From Magicicada septendecula (Eukaryota; Arthropoda; Insecta; Hemiptera; Cicadidae): DNA of 64,000 nucleotides. The stretch lies in contig CM068372.1 of the NCBI GenBank assembly GCA_034769895.1, positions 238,786,343-238,850,342 of the forward strand. Reading direction: 5' to 3'. Below the pieces are notes generated by a model. That model was not told the DNA's origin. It saw only the letters and a list, made by a program, of their open reading frames with translations, and searched no databases. Shown piece by piece: positions 34,464 through 46,670 of the stretch. Made by a program: the position numbers and the translations under genes. Every line of letters begins with the position of its first letter. The stretch's first letter is position 1.

Positions 34464-36198
34464 GGTTCTCCAGCAGTTCGCACATCCCTTGGACTGTCTT
34501 TATTTGTGCGTTTAGCCTCCCTTGTGATATGCCTTGATTGAAGTGGTAGGCTAATTTCGTCACTAGGCATTCTTCTGGAATGGCGGGTTCAAGATTCCTG
34601 GCTAGGCAAATCTTTCCCAAGAAATACGTTGTCATTGATTGCCTTCCATGTATATCAAACCTCCCATTTGTGATGTCGTCCCTGACGATGTTCTGGGTGG
34701 CTTCTGACCAATATTTCTGTTTAAACCCCACTTTGAAGTTGTCATAATTCCCCACTTCGTTACGGGTTGCCGTCCACCAATTGTCGAACGTGCTTTTGAA
34801 AGCTTCGTCTAACATTCCCTTAATGGTAGTCCATCTATTTTCTCTGTTTTTTCGTAGGATTTCTTCCATCCGTTCTAAAAATTCTAGCGGATTTTTATAA
34901 TAAGTCCTGAATTCAATCTGGTCTCTGTTGTCTAGATGAGTCAATCCGGATAGTAGATTTGGTATCGTTTGTATACGATGCATCTCGTCGCGGAGGTCAT
35001 CTAGCTCTCTTCGTTGACGCTCGGTTAGTAGGGTTCTGTCATCGTGTACCTGCTGCTTAATTGCGTCCACTCTTCCAGATACTTCTTCACACTTGTCTGT
35101 TAGTGTTGACTGTGCTATTTTCATATTGGTTTGTTCTTGTGTTATCACATTAATTTGTGTACCGTGCGTTCTATCCATTTCGTTGATACGTTGATTGATG
35201 TCCAATTCTGTTTGTATTAGTCTCAGGCTGGTACCTTCTCCCTCCTTTCGTACTTCCTCCATCTCGACATTAACTTCAGTTGATAGGATGGCCATGCGCT
35301 TCTCGATTTCATCAACATTTTCCTTCAATCTTTTTTCGATCATCTCTTCTGTATCCTTGGCGGCTTCCTTCATCTTGTTACTCTGGATACTTATTTGTTG
35401 CCACATCCCTTCATGGTCAGATTGTATTGTTTCGACGTCTCTATTGAATTTAGCTGTGATTTCATCCATTTTCTGATTGGCCTGGTCCATTCTGACTCCC
35501 AACTCCGCTGATAATTCTTCTTTCATGATGGCCATTTTCTTCTCCAGTAACTCCTCAGTTTTCTTTTGTCCATCTTCCATCCTCCTGTTCGTCTCCTGTA
35601 TCTGGTTATTGAACTCTTCCTTTAATAATTCCATATGTTTTTGGTTCTCCTTCTGGCCTTTTTCTATTTTCTTGCTTAAATCCTCTTTGGTGGATCGCTG
35701 GCCTTCCTCTATTCTGTTTAAGTCCTCCTTGGTGGATTTCTGGCTCTCTTCTATTCTCTTGTTTAAGTCCGCCTTCAAATTCTGATTGTCCTCTTTGGTT
35801 GATCGACTATTTTCGTCCATCTTCTTGTTTAAGTCTTCTTTAAGTGATTCTATAGATTTATTGGTCTGCTTGTCGGATGATTTCCGGCTCTCTTCTATCT
35901 TCTCCATTACCATTTTGAACATCTCCATGAAGTCGATTTCTCCGGGTACCATTGGTTGTTTGGGTTGGCTGATTTCCGGTGGAGCTTCTTGAATTATTTC
36001 TTCCGGTTCCTCCATAGGTTGTTGAACCCCCTCCGTCGGTTCAATTTGTTTGTCTTTTACTTCCACTACTATCTCCTCCACGTCTTCTGTTGACATAGCC
36101 TCCTTCTCTTCTTTTCTGGTTTCCTTCTCTGCTTGCGCCATCCTTTTTCTTGATGTTGACCTTGATTTAGATCTTGATTTCAATCGGTCTGTATACAT
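34408..36198 (-). CDS. gag: Ty3/gypsy Gag with SR-rich N-terminus and long coiled coil
   Basis: 596 codons from the first ATG (36198). An in-frame stop at 36238-36240 and only a GTG lie upstream, so this start is preferred. The N-terminus has SRSKSRSTSRKR. Residues about 20-90 are acidic/Pro-rich. Residues about 90-410 are a long predicted coiled coil with repeated KEDLNK-ESQKSTKEDL units. The C-terminal part (about 420-570) matches a retrotransposon gag core (FLERMEEILRKN, TFDNWWTATRNE, FKVGFKQKYWS, TTYFLGKICLARNLEP). It ends without a zinc knuckle. Gag would assemble the particle. The internal coiled-coil repeats probably arose by local duplication. Confidence 0.88.
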   Translation of the reverse strand: MYTDRLKSRSKSRSTSRKRMAQAEKETRKEEKEAMSTEDVEEIVVEVKDKQIEPTEGVQQPMEEPEEIIQEAPPEISQPKQPMVPGEIDFMEMFKMVMEKIEESRKSSDKQTNKSIESLKEDLNKKMDENSRSTKEDNQNLKADLNKRIEESQKSTKEDLNRIEEGQRSTKEDLSKKIEKGQKENQKHMELLKEEFNNQIQETNRRMEDGQKKTEELLEKKMAIMKEELSAELGVRMDQANQKMDEITAKFNRDVETIQSDHEGMWQQISIQSNKMKEAAKDTEEMIEKRLKENVDEIEKRMAILSTEVNVEMEEVRKEGEGTSLRLIQTELDINQRINEMDRTHGTQINVITQEQTNMKIAQSTLTDKCEEVSGRVDAIKQQVHDDRTLLTERQRRELDDLRDEMHRIQTIPNLLSGLTHLDNRDQIEFRTYYKNPLEFLERMEEILRKNRENRWTTIKGMLDEAFKSTFDNWWTATRNEVGNYDNFKVGFKQKYWSEATQNIVRDDITNGRFDIHGRQSMTTYFLGKICLARNLEPAIPEECLVTKLAYHFNQGISQGRLNAQIKTVQGMCELLENHERGTLLPTQSTRTKPDV

Positions 36199-36287
36199 CT
36201 TGATCTTCTGATAATGGTCCTGCTGTCTTCTCACGAATTAGTATATTTAGGTTATTAGTTATTGTATATTTCCTAACTCGTGCTCAG

Positions 36288-36300
36288 ACGTTGGGCGCCA
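36288..36300 (-). promoter_or_regulatory. Primer binding site, tRNA-Lys type
   Basis: On minus, TGGCGCCCAACGT begins three bases after the 5' LTR. Thirteen bases match the 3' end of an animal tRNA-Lys ending in ACGTTGGGCGCCA (known sequence, not searched here). Confidence 0.75.
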
Positions 36301-36303
36301 ATC

Positions 36304-39300
36304 TATAACGTAATAGTTATAGATGATTGATAATAATTTATTATACTGTCTTGTTTGTATTTCTCCTTAAAGCCACACTGTCGGGCTAGCCAATCTATAA
36401 TGTATTATTATAGATGATGATGTTGTAATACTGTGTAAGTATATGATTGTATCTATAGTTGTAGTGTGCTTGCAGATACGCTCCGGTATCTGCTATTATG
36501 TTGTTTCTACAAAAACTGCTCCAATTATAACTATTAGGAGTTATTAGTGTGATTGTATAAGTGTTTATGAAGATTTCACTCTTTCAATTTAAATGAGTTT
36601 CGCGCACTTTTTGTTGTATGCCTCCCTCACTTACCACAAGTATCCGTTTCAGTCCTGTTCTGTGCCGGTTGTTGCTGAAATACATACATTCAAAATACGC
36701 ACAAATATTCAATTTGAATATTTATAACAGTTAGTACACATATGTAATACTTTAAATTTCTCTTAGTTTGAATTCTTCCGCCACCTTTGGTAGAACTGAT
36801 TTACAAGAAACAATTTAATTTCTATTTGAAATGATACTCTTGTTCATTGGTAAAGAAGTGTAGGTTTATTAACAAATTTTAAAAATGGCAAATTTCAAGA
36901 AAAAACAATTAACAATCATTTAGACTAATAACCCTTTAAATAATAATTACAATCGATTAATTTTAACATAAGACTCTATCCAGGCTCAATGCTGGTAGTC
37001 CTGTCTCTAGTACAATAATTTGAATTTATAAGGTTATGTTTTCTCGTTAATATATTATCAGGTAGTTAGGTTCTTTGAAGATCCATGATATCAGTGTCAA
37101 GATGTAATATTTATAGAACTAATAAAATTAAACAATGGTTCAAAAATAACGAATAAATATAAAACAATGAAATTTAATACCATATGTATGGTAAGTAAGT
37201 AATTATCGTACGTCTGTATGCGCACGCACCTTATAACTTTCTATAGCCAGTGTCAGACTCGTGGCTTGTACAGTCTCAATATCTCGTTTTATTTTCAACA
37301 ATGAATTTGATAAATATATATTTTCAAGAGAAAAATTAATAAAATACAAAAAAAAACTCTTGATATGATTTCTATTTAGTTTGGAAACTATTTGAGAACA
37401 GATGCAACAGTTAAATTAATAGGCTACCGCTACCAATTTGAGGTTAGCGATCACAGGTAATGCTATCACAGAAAATGATTTCTTACTGGTTAATATTTCT
37501 TAATTTATATTTTTGAACGTAATATTAGTAACCTTTTAACATGTTACTATTAAAATTACTTTATACTTTTGTACGTACGTTAATGTTATTTATTTCAAAA
37601 TATCGAATAATCAAAACAAGTTTAGTCAAAAGAGCGACTAAATGTAAACTCTTGTAACTAGTAATAGTTACTTTAAACATACTTTAATAGTTATAAAAAT
37701 TAATTAAAATATTCATTTAATATTTTAATATATAAAAGTTAACATTTCTTGAAATTATAATAATTCCATCATAAGTTTGATACTGCGCTAATAATGACTC
37801 GCGTAGTATCAAAATGTCTATTTCAAAAATATTATTTCTGAAAATTAAAGTTATTCAAATAAAATAATGTACTCCCTGTTTATAATCACAACACACGCGA
37901 GTACGATCGGGATTATACACTATCGTACTTATTGTTCGGTAATCCCGCACATATCACTCGGAAGTGTATTTGTTGTGTTAAGGTTACGTCTGTATATTAA
38001 CTTTATGTCAGTGTACGCGCACAAATTTTAAAATAATACTTCTTCATGACGTGGAGTGGCGTGACCTATTCGTCTGGAAGCTGTTCTTAGACTGTTACAA
38101 ATTGCCAAAGCGTCTCTCTCGTTTCTGACAAAATGCGTTGATTTGATTGGCTGTCATCACTATAATCTTCACCCCAAAGGCCCATGTTTTATTAAAATAT
38201 TTGGTGTTTTACCAAATTTCGATTTTGGGTCCTGGTTTATGTGACGTAAGCACTAGTGTAAAAAATACTTGAAAAGTTAATAATTACAATAACTTCCTTA
38301 TTGAACGTCCTATCGTTACATGAGTTATGTCATTGAATTATAGACATTTTCCTCTTTAATTTGAGTCTAAACAACACTATTTTATTTACATTGCTTCTCT
38401 TAAAATAATGTTTTTATTAATTATCTTGGTGGTTCTTATTTTTATAAGTTTTTGACACCAATTTTAATTATTTTTACTACAAACACTTTCTAAATAAACA
38501 CTTGGAGTCCATTTCTCACTTGGTTTGACTGGTTATTTGGAAATAATTATTTCCTTAACAATAGCTTGTTTTAGCGTCATTAGGCGTCCATCTTGGTTTT
38601 CATATAATAGTATTTACAATGAATTTCCCTTATCTAATACAAGTAATCTTATAATCTAATAATACTAAAACGATTATTTACATGATTTCACATTTAAATA
38701 TCCTCACATGATGGTATTAAACATAATACACATACTGTCTCCTTCCTCTTCTAACTTTCTCATACAATTGTCAATATAATTTTAGTCTTTTTCTAAGTGA
38801 ATTATATTAAGTATGAAATGTCATTAGTGTACATACATTGTACTTAGTGTATTACATATATTGGTTAGCTTCTAGCTAGTTTAGTACCCTTCAATTCTCT
38901 AATAATGGGCTTGTTCCTATGGTGTTTCAACATAATGGTTATTTATTTTTCATAAAAACAATACTTAAACTGTTATTGTTACATTATGTTTGTGTTTCTA
39001 CATTGGTATTAGACATTACTCCTACTTTTGGTAATGTTCTCATTTACTCTTAGATAAATTTATATGTCATATTTTACCTAAGTAACTTACTTGACATGGT
39101 TGGTTTATTTGTGATTTCTGTCACTATGGTCAGTTGGTTTCTAATTATTTGCATATATACTGACTGTTTTTATAGTTCTAACCTGTTCTCAAAGTTGTAT
39201 TGATTTTCCCTCTAACTACTGGTAATATTGTGAACAATCTGTGTTTAAGTTTTAATACACTATTTTCCTTAACTAATGGGCCATACAGTGGTCCATCTTA

Positions 39301-40725
39301 CATCTGATTGTTTGTACATGGTTAGTTAGTTTACATTATTTTGTTTATAATACTGTTGTTTTTATGTTAAAGATCTGTTCTCAAACCATTACCAGATATT
39401 AGTCTTACTACTGGTAATATGGTTATTCACTTTAGTATTGGTTTTGATATTGCACTTTGCCTATTTGAATTGGCATATTTGTTGCATCTTTGCTATAGCT
39501 GTCTGTCATTGTATTTGATTGGTTTTATTTACATGGTTGCATTTTAATGTATTGTCTATTAGGATGTATTGTTATTTATAACAATTCCTTAATTGATATC
39601 ACTGTTGATAATCATTGATTTTCATTGATATTTCTGGTTTTCTGTTTAACAGGTACTTTCTCTATGGGTTATGTAACAATGTACCATCTGTTTTAATGCA
39701 GTATGTCTCTACTATCTACATGGTATCAGTATGGTCTTTCACAATAATATTTTACTTATTTTGTGACACATGTTTACACATTCCTTCTTAAACATTAATA
39801 CATATCTTATTGTATTATTTATGATACTTTTCTAGTCATGGGTTGAATTCAATTCAATTCCTTTTGTTTGATACAATGGTTTTTTATATTGTTGTCAGTT
39901 CTTTACCAAAATAAAACATAGTCATATTGTTCCATTTTGTTTCATTTTGGTGGACTTATGATTATCTGTGTTAATCACAACTTTATTAAATGCGTCACAC
40001 TCATTGTTCGTGTCTATTTGACTTATTTAATATTTTGTTGTTTTCATCATAGAATTAACCTATTTTCATATACTCATAAACTTCCTCACTATAATTGTTT
40101 GTGTGGTTTTATTAGTAGAAATAGTTGGTTATTCACATATTTCACATCTATTAAGTACGCACTGTTATTGTTTGTGTTTCCTTAAATGCTAATCACTGTT
40201 TTTCATCCTCACATTTGATAATCATTATTTCACTTGTCACTTAATTAGTCTTTTGTGCACGTGGTTTATGTTGATTTCTGGTATGATTTATTCATCTTCT
40301 TCTCTCTTCTTAATCAGCTTTCTTGTCCTTCTTCTTTCTTCTTTCTTGTTATCTTCATTGTAGTCATTATTCTTATTTCGTCGTTTCCCCTCATTTTTGG
40401 AGTTTGTTAAATCCTTATTTCGTTATTTCCCCTCACTTTTGGAGTTTGTTAATTTTTGTTTCGTTGTTTCCCCTCACTTTTGGATCCTATTGGGTCTATA
40501 ATTGGTATTTGGTTTTGGCTCACTTCATTTTCTTTCTTATTTTTCGTAGTTGATGTCACTAGATTGATATTATCTTATTCATAGTTGGATTTTCATATTA
40601 ACACATTTGTAGCTACACACTTTATATACATGGATTTACTTATCTAGATTTACATTCATATTTTTTATCTTACTTGCCGTCCTTTAGGCTCATTTTATGT
40701 AACTGCCATATTTGGTTATGTTACA
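36304..40725 (-). repeat. 5' LTR (4422 bp) of the gypsy element
   Basis: Pairs with 24069-28492. By eye the roughly 2.8 kb middle is identical and collinear (constant offset 12234), while substitutions cluster in the first 1 kb and last 0.6 kb. Promoter elements cannot be assigned with confidence. Confidence 0.95.
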
Positions 40726-40729
40726 AGGT
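40726..40729. repeat. 4-bp target-site duplication AGGT, right
   Basis: Matches 24065-24068. PLE1 U8 sequence resumes here. Confidence 0.85.
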
Positions 40730-41407
40730 TAATGGTTCGAGGGTAAAATGTGTGTTTATTTTTGTTTTTTGTTCTTGATTTTTGTTTTGTTGTTTTAATG
40801 TGTTAAGTTTTTTGTTGATTGTATAAGTCTTTTTGTTTTTTCAAAACTTATTTTATTTTCTATGTTATTGTATTTATTATTCCAAGTGATTGGATGTAAT
40901 AAACTTGTTAGCTCTAAGTGTAGTTTGTATATGTCTAGTGTTATGCTATTTTTCTTACTGTATAATTGATTAATTTCGTTTTGTATCCATAGCCTTTGTG
41001 CTTGTTTTATAGTTTTTTGTGCAGTCATATTTTTGTTGCCTGTGTTTATGTTGATGTATTTAGGTGTTAATTTATGTTTTTGGCATTGTCTATTGAAGTA
41101 TATGTTCATGTTTGTGTTCATTAGTTGTTTTTTTCGTGTTTGAAATTTGTTTAACAATTTGGTAATGTGGTTATATGGAATTGTGGTTATGTTGTTTGTG
41201 TACATATTGATGTATATTTATGTGAGAGATGATTTGTTATCCGTTTTTTGGTAGTTGATTTCACTCAAATTCACTTCACTATACACTTTTGTTTTTGCAT
41301 ATGTTTTATAACCTCACTTTTCGTTTTTTCACTGTAGGCTTATTTACCTTGTATGGTTATATTATTTCAATCACTTTCTGCTACAGTCCGTTTCTTGATG
41401 TATATAA

Positions 41408-42845
41408 TACTTTAATATTTATAACTAAGTTTACCTGAAGATATACTTTTTTCCTATTAGGAACATGTTTCGAGAGTTCCTGTACTCTCATCTTCAGCCT
41501 TCGCCATCTTGTTTCTGGTGAAGTATTTGTGTGTTGGCTTCTGGATGTTATTAAGGTAGTTTGTTGGTCTTTGGTCTTTTAAAGTTGCATTATTGTGTGT
41601 GGTTGTGGTATCTGTTTTTGTATTTTGTGTATTTTCGATGTTGAGTGCTTTGAATATTGTGTCATGTTTTGTATTGATTTGTATTTGTTCTGGTATTAGT
41701 TTGTTTTGTGTTTTATGTTTGTAAATCTGTAAATTTTCCCAAATGTTCATTATGGTGCCTTTGTGTGGTATATGTTTTATTAGTGTTACATTGGTTATGT
41801 CTGGGAATTCATGTCCTGTGTTTATTGCTTGTGTGGCTAAATTGGATTTATATATAGTTGGTTTTTTGTATGCATTTAGGTGTTCAAAATAACGTTTTTT
41901 CAGCTGTTTTTTTGTTTGTCCTATATAACATTTATTGCAATCTTGGCATTCAATTTTGTATATACCGTTGGTTGTTGTATTATCTTTGTTGTGTGAGCTA
42001 TTTAGATTTTGTAATTTATTTTTATTAGTTTTGTATGCTATTTTTATATCTGTGTTTTTAAATAGTTTTGTTAGTTTTGTCATTTTATTATTTATATATG
42101 TGAATGTGGCCCATTTTTTGTTGTTGTTATTATTTATGTGTTGTTCAGTTTGATTAATTCTTAATTGTTCAGTTTTTATTTTGTATTTGATTTTATTTTC
42201 TATTTTGATCATAGTATTTTTATTGTATCCGTTTGCATAACCAATTTGGTATATTATATTTCTTTCTTTGTCAGTTTCTTGTTTGTTTAGGGGTATTTTG
42301 TACATTCTGTTAAATAATGAATAAAATGCTGCCATTTTATGTTGTGGTGGGTGGTCAGAATGGTTAGGTATAATGATGTTAGTGGAAGTTGGTTTTCTAT
42401 ATATTGCATATTGTATGTGTTTGTTGTATCTTGTGATGGTTATGTCTAAATAGTTGATTTTGTTATGTCTTTCTTTTTCTTCTGTGAATTGTATTTTGGG
42501 ATGTATGTTATTGATTTGTTTCAGTATGTTCTCTGCATTTGTGTTTTTGTTATTTGATACATATAGTCCATCATCTACATATCTTATCCATATGCCATCT
42601 GGGTCATGTGTTTTTATGATATTTTATATTTTGGTGTCTATGTGTTGTAGGAATATTTCTGCTATTATGCTTGATAATGGTGACCCCATTGCTAAACCTT
42701 CTTTCTGTTGATAAATTTTGCTATTAAATTCAAAGTAAATTTGTTTTAGTATTAGTTGGAGACTGTTTTTTATTTCGGTTATATATTGTTTGTTTTCATT
42801 TTGTTCTATAAGTTTGTTTATTATTATGTCAATTGTTTCTTCTAC
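41408..42845 (-). mobile_element. PLE1 unit U9, partial (3' half)
   Basis: Runs from the element 3' end to a break inside the RT fingers region at 42845. It carries GLAMGSPLSS, YVDD, the connector and the GIY-YIG domain. 42335-41457 is open for 292 codons. At 42845 it joins U10 in the opposite orientation. Confidence 0.92.
41459..41500 (-). ncRNA. Hammerhead-like motif, U9
   Basis: Same as U4. Confidence 0.45.
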
Positions 42846-43880
42846 ATAACCATCACAAGATGCAACAAACACATACAATATGCAATATATAGAAAACCAA
42901 CTTCCACTAACATCATTATACCTAACCATTCTGACCACCCACCACAACATAAAATGGCAGCATTTTATTCGTTATTTAACAGAATGTACAAAATACCCCT
43001 AAACAAACAAGAAACTGACAAAGAAAGAAATATAATATACCAAATTGGTTATGCAAACGGATACAATAAAAATACTATGATCAAAATAGAAAATAAAATC
43101 ATATACAAAATAAAAACTGAACAATTAAGAATTAATCAAACTGAACAACACATAAATAATAACAACAACAAAAAATGGGCCACATTCACATATATAAATA
43201 ATAAAATGACAAATCTAACAAAACTATTTAAAAACACAGATATAAAAATAGCATACAAAACTAATAAAAATAAATTACAAAATCTAAATAGCTCACACAA
43301 CAAAGATAATACAACAACCAACGGTATATACAAAATTGAATGCCAAGATTGCAATAAATGTTATATAGGACAAACAAAAAAACAGCTGAAAAAACGTTAT
43401 TTTGAACACCTAAATGCATACAAAAAACCAACTATATATAAATCCAATTTAGCCACACATGCAATAAACACAGGACATGAATTCCCAGACATAACCAATG
43501 TAACACTAATAAAACATATACCACACAAAGGCACCATAATGAACATTTGGGAAAATTAACAGATTTACAAACATAAAACACAAAACAAACTAATACCAGA
43601 ACAAATACAAATCAATACAAAACATGACACAATATTCAAAGCACTCAACATCGAAAATACACAAAATACAAAAACAGATACCACAACCACACACAATAAT
43701 GCAACTTTAAAAGACCAAAGACCAACAAACTACCTTAATAACATCCAGAAGCCAACACACAAATACTTCACCAGAAACAAGATGGCGAAGGCTGAAGATG
43801 AGAGTACAGGAAGTCTCGAAACATGTTCCTAATAAGAAAAAAGTATATCTTCAGGTAAATTTAGTTATAAATATTAAAGT
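42846..43880 (+). mobile_element. PLE1 U10, inverted 5'-truncated copy at the array end
   Basis: Begins at the RT thumb/connector (ITRCNKHIQYAIYRKPTSTN) and runs to the element 3' end. It is open through the intact GIY-YIG (NGIYKIECQDCNKCYIGQT) to a stop near 43557, where CAG became a stop-like change; the tail continues to 43832. It is followed by (TA)n and unrelated DNA, which fixes the PLE1 3' end. With U9 it forms arms of about 1.03 kb around a roughly 0.4-kb loop. Confidence 0.92.
43789..43830 (+). ncRNA. Hammerhead-like motif, U10 (stem II damaged)
   Basis: Stem II 3' strand reads AGTCTC instead of ACTCTC, breaking one pair. Confidence 0.35.
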
Positions 43881-45190
43881 AATATATATATATATATATT
43901 GCAACAGAACACAGGATGATAAGCTGTTCTGTTTATATCAGAGCACATGGATGACGAGCATTTTCTTGTTTAAATTTGTTTTATGTATATTTTGTCTTTT
44001 AGTCGTAAGTTTTGTATTTAGAAATGGATAAGCATGTAGGTATACCAAACTCTTCATAAAAATGTGTTCTATATTGTCATGTATTTTTTGTGTGAATTTG
44101 TGCGCGTGTGCGGGTGTGATAATTTGCGACCGCTATAGCTTCAGTGGTAGTTAACCGATTGAATGAAACTTTGACAAGGAATTATTTAGGTAAATAGCTT
44201 CAATTTGTGTATACTCTGAGGTTCATAACTATTTTAGAAATATGTTTTTTTAAGTGAAGAAAAACTCAATTGTAACTCTTATCAAAGATAGGGTAATAAA
44301 ATTCGTAGATAATTTCCATGCAGGCCTTTGCTAAATTATACAAAGTTTTTCATGAAATTTGTATATCTGTTTGTTCCATCAATCATGTGACTTGGGCTTA
44401 GCCTATCAGAATACACTAAATTCAGTGAGATTCATTCGTTGTAGTGTTAGGATGGACACAGTCTGTCTGTAGAAGTTGCAAGGGGAAGTTGTGCCCGGTG
44501 AAGAGAGTTGTTCTCTTACGAACGTAGATATATCATATATAAAATTAACCTTGGTAATTCTTAACGAAGTTTTGCGTTAAGAACCTAGTGGGTAAAATAT
44601 TTAGATAAAATTTAAATACAATACAGTGCTGTTTTCGTGTAAGTTAAGATATCCGCTTAGGGAATTTAAAGACACTTCAAGATATCGTGGAAGGTGTACA
44701 TTAAACGGACCGCATTAATTAATACCCATATTAATCCTGAGATTAAGAAAATATAAAGTATAAATTAAAAATAAAATGTACGAGTTAACTTTATAATCAT
44801 TGTGAGTGAACAATTTATGAAGAAACTAATTAATGTTTGCAGTCAAACATAACAACGAGTCTCATTGAAATATCGCCGCTGGAGCCGCCTGTCGTAGAAG
44901 AGGACGACAAGACGAAGAGGACGCCAGGACGGGAGCGACGAGAGGAGAGGAGGACGTTGCAGCAACCAAGTAAAATCGATTTATATTATCGAACAATACA
45001 AACAATTATTTCTATTATCAATACATGGCAATTTATATTACAATATACATCTTTAAAAACTATATTTGTGTGTATAATAAATAAATTTTTCATCTCCTCC
45101 ATAATAGACTTGTTTGTGAATTTTACACACTCACTATATCCTTATTAGTATAATAAAATTTGATTTGTTGCAATATATACACACACACTA
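43881..45190. other. Array flank; no gene recognised
   Basis: Starts with (TA)n at 43881-43899 beside the PLE1 3' end. The rest is AT-rich unique-looking DNA. A GC- and purine-rich block at about 44877-44970 stands out (Glu/Arg/Asp-rich when translated on plus, open 44837-45148). No domain is recognised and an exon cannot be shown. Confidence 0.5.
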
Positions 45191-46670
45191 CAGCATCGAA
45201 TATCTGAACCTCACGGAACGAGGATCCGTTCAGGTAATCGATACTTCGGATAATAGAGCATAAATTGAAACATTATTTCCCTTTACAAAAAGAAAGGTTT
45301 TTATTACAAAATCATTTATAACATACTCTTATATAATTACAGCAACCTGTTTTCTGTACTGTGATGTACTACTAAGGCTAGAAATCATTTATTTAAAACT
45401 GAGTGTAATTAATAAAAACCAAAAGTTAATTTAAACAAAATTAAAGTTTAATGACAATCACTGTACTATAAAATTAATTAAAAATTATAAAACAAAACTT
45501 ACAGTACAGTACCATGGATTTACACTTTTTTGAAGAAGTGTTCTATCACTGTCTGCTTCAAACCGATAACCCGTTTTCTTGCTGCTAAAGACTGAAGTCG
45601 TTTAAGATTCATAAGCTGAATACAATCTATCTCGTCTTCTGTTTTGGCCTACTTTAGAACAGTCTCAAGTGCGTCAAATGCTTTTGCTATCGGCGGTGGT
45701 TTTGTATTAGTAGCATTTTCAGTGTTGTATCTTTTTCTTTTATAATAAGCAAAAATTGTTTGTTAAAATTATCAGCACTTTCAAAATTAGCAGAAAGTTT
45801 TTCGCCTGAAATATCTAGCTGTCGTATACCATGTCTTGATTTGAATTTTTGCAACCAGCCTGTCGTAGTTTAAAGGGTGGATCGCCACCGAGTTTTTCGT
45901 TTATTATAAGTGCCTTCTCACAGACGATAGGCCCCGATATAGGTTCACCCTTGCTTCTTTGTTGCACAAACCATGTGTACACTGCACAGTCTAAGTTGTC
46001 ATTTTCAGCTGTTCTCATAGTTTTTCTGGAAGTAACACCTTCCAAAGATTCTAGTTTACCACCGTAAGACATTAGCGTAAGTTCATTTTTTTAATGTCAG
46101 TAATCGTAGATTTACCAATGTTAAATTCGGAAGCCAATGCGCTAGCTGTTTCTCCTTTCTTCAGACGATCAATAATTTTAATAAATTTTATTAACAGCAA
46201 TACTCTCTTTATTTTTGCAGACATCGAAAGGAGTTAAAGTAAAAAGAACAGCAACAAACGAATACACTAACATAACTCAGCTTACTAACGCTTGCAAGCT
46301 AAACAAGAGCCGGTGTGGAAGACTGATATTGAACGATGTCTTCGGTGATTCACACATTCGATCACAGAGACTTCCGTTGACAGATTGTTTACCAGCTTCA
46401 AATGTGTTTATCGAAGTTTGTTGATGTGTGTTTATCAATTCTTTGTATATCGATTGTAAGGCTGTGTAGCTACAGCATTTATTTATTTATTTTATTTATT
46501 ACCGTACAGTACTGTAATAGTTTATAGTATACAATTTGTTATGTTCAATGAATATCCAATACGCCTTACGTGTCCAATACATTACTGTACAGTACAATAC
46601 ATAATTTTACTGTTTATTGAGTTCAGATAATAGATCGTTCGGTTAATGGATGTTCGGATAATCGATGCTC
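45191..46670 (-). mobile_element. Tigger/pogo DNA transposon, internally deleted (1480 bp)
   Basis: TIRs CAGCATCGAATATCTGAAC (left) and GAGCATCGATTATCCGAAC (right, inverted) are flanked by TA on both sides (45189-45190, 46671-46672), the usual target duplication of the Tc1/mariner superfamily. It carries a transposase relic on minus. The length is well below that of autonomous Tigger copies because the DDE domain is missing. Confidence 0.88.
45505..46230 (-). pseudogene. Tigger/Jerky-type transposase relic
   Basis: Reading minus across several frames: first a psq-like helix-turn-helix (IDRLKKGETASALASEF, IGKSTITDIKK) at about 46230-46080. A CENP-B-type HTH follows (DCAVYTWFVQQRSKGEPISG, LGGDPPF) at 46072-45850. 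Then SRHGIRQLDISGEKLSA continues in a shifted frame to about 45740. The frame jumps to a C-terminal piece (EDEIDCIQLMNLKRLQSL, VIEHFFKKV) ending near 45525. The catalytic DDE core is absent. Stops and frame changes are present, so it is non-functional. Confidence 0.82.

Larger units (their letters stand above)
24069..40725 (-). mobile_element. Complete Ty3/gypsy LTR retrotransposon, 16.66 kb, inserted in PLE1 U8
   Basis: Order in element sense (right to left): 5' LTR 40725-36304, primer site 36300-36288, gag 36198-34408, nucleocapsid-like ORF 34463-33831, protease, RT-RNase H, integrase to 30462. A 2-kb untranslated region with a minisatellite follows, then the polypurine tract 28505-28497 and the 3' LTR 28492-24069. 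RT-RNase H-integrase order, DD35E residues and a 4-bp duplication identify Ty3/gypsy. No env-like ORF is seen. Pol needs several frame changes, so this copy is not expected to be active. Confidence 0.95.
21880..41407 (-). mobile_element. PLE1 unit U8, split by a 16.66-kb LTR retrotransposon
   Basis: Removing the LTR element (24069-40725) and its 4-bp duplication leaves about 2867 bp. The 5' part (ATG at 41205) is at 40726-41407 and the 3' part at 21880-24068. The N-terminal piece 41205-40795 loses frame at A-run changes in the linker. The insertion interrupts the codons just after that linker. Confidence 0.93.

Noticed and set aside
35195..35992. Plus-strand Ser/Phe-rich ORFs opposite gag
   Set aside because: Antisense shadows of the coiled-coil gag repeats.
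45849..46067. Plus-strand ORF opposite the Tigger relic
   Set aside because: The minus strand carries recognisable HTH sequence; the plus ORF is its shadow.
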